A stretch of DNA of 61,931 bases from assembly GCA_904378095.1 (NCBI GenBank), contig CAJFHE010000003.1, forward strand, positions 1 to 61,931. The letters are read 5' to 3'. Positions 61,863 to 61,931 of this stretch are shown here, piece by piece. Made by a program: the position numbers and the translations under genes. This stretch comes from an uncultured Clostridia bacterium. GTDB taxonomy: Bacteria > Bacillota > Clostridia > TANB77 > CAG-508. Every line of letters starts with the position of its first letter. Within the stretch, counting starts at the first letter, position 1. Below the pieces are notes generated by a model. The model was not told where the DNA came from. It worked only from the letters and a program-made list of their open reading frames with translations, and made no database searches.

Positions 61863-61931
61863 ATTCTCATAAGCTTTATATATATATCCTTTGGTTTATC
61901 TCTGCTATGGATGGGGCAGAGTTGACATATA

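Noticed and set aside
1-61931. CRISPR array, tRNA/rRNA genes, phage or integrase modules
   Set aside because: No regularly spaced repeats, cloverleaf-like segments, transposase, integrase or phage structural genes were seen when reading both strands.

Overview
The window is A+T-rich, densely coded DNA from a low-G+C, spore-forming Firmicute, most likely an anaerobic Clostridia of the gut type. The support is an alpha/beta-type small acid-soluble spore protein, candidate Spo0A boxes, the ctsR-mcsA-mcsB-clpC operon, GatCAB, fermentative AdhE and L-lactate dehydrogenase, frequent TTG/GTG starts with strong Shine-Dalgarno (SD) sequences, and near-consensus sigma-A promoters. I saw no rRNA, tRNA, CRISPR array, transposase or phage module.

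Layout. 1-16.6 kb: housekeeping and repair genes (rnc, radical SAM, YitT, ogg, addB, pgeF/yfiH, S66 peptidase, type-4 UDG, a GltD-like flavoprotein, then leuS and a putative metallopeptidase on the minus strand, and guaD), bounded on each side by fragments of related BspA-like leucine-rich-repeat genes. 16.6-19.8 kb: accessory segment with a DUF4143 ATPase and an unrecognised 513-aa helical protein. 19.9-31.6 kb: adhE, several very short genes, an alpha/beta hydrolase, tmk, gatCAB, rpsT, a Cof phosphatase, the spore protein and hpf. 31.7-37.6 kb: the CtsR-controlled protein quality-control operon (with a CtsR operator beside the start of transcription) and ldh. 37.6-58.9 kb: a roughly 21-kb one-directional surface polysaccharide operon, preceded by a promoter, a 30-codon ORF and a strong intrinsic terminator. 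58.9-61.9 kb: an LCP-family ligase candidate, a hemolysin III-like protein and a small cell-wall-binding-repeat protein.

The polysaccharide genes tell a coherent story. CapD-, CapM- and CapN-like proteins would make and load a first dideoxy-amino sugar (UDP-D-FucNAc or D-QuiNAc). CapE, CapF and CapG would make UDP-L-FucNAc, added by a CapL/WbuB-like transferase. This matches the logic of Staphylococcus aureus type 5/8 capsule. Ugd, a UDP-glucuronate-4-epimerase-like enzyme and GalE supply uronic acid and galactose donors. Three further GT4 transferases, a Wzy-like polymerase and a Wzx-like flippase complete the repeat unit, and the LCP protein is a plausible ligase to peptidoglycan. A GT2-GtrA fusion followed by a GT-C-like protein looks like a lipid-linked side-chain module inserted between capF and capG. 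No Wzz/tyrosine-kinase regulators are present.

No unmistakable new defence or mobile system is visible. The most interesting points are several tiny genes or small transcripts with their own promoters and terminators, attenuator-like leaders ahead of adhE and the polysaccharide operon, an SD-sequestering hairpin before the YitT gene, a family of intergenic palindromes (one touching the tmk SD, one inside the clpC operon), a decayed FAD oxidoreductase gene in the polysaccharide operon, and the two proteins of unknown function at 11.6-12.7 kb and 18.2-19.8 kb. All calls come from reading the sequence; no database search was run.
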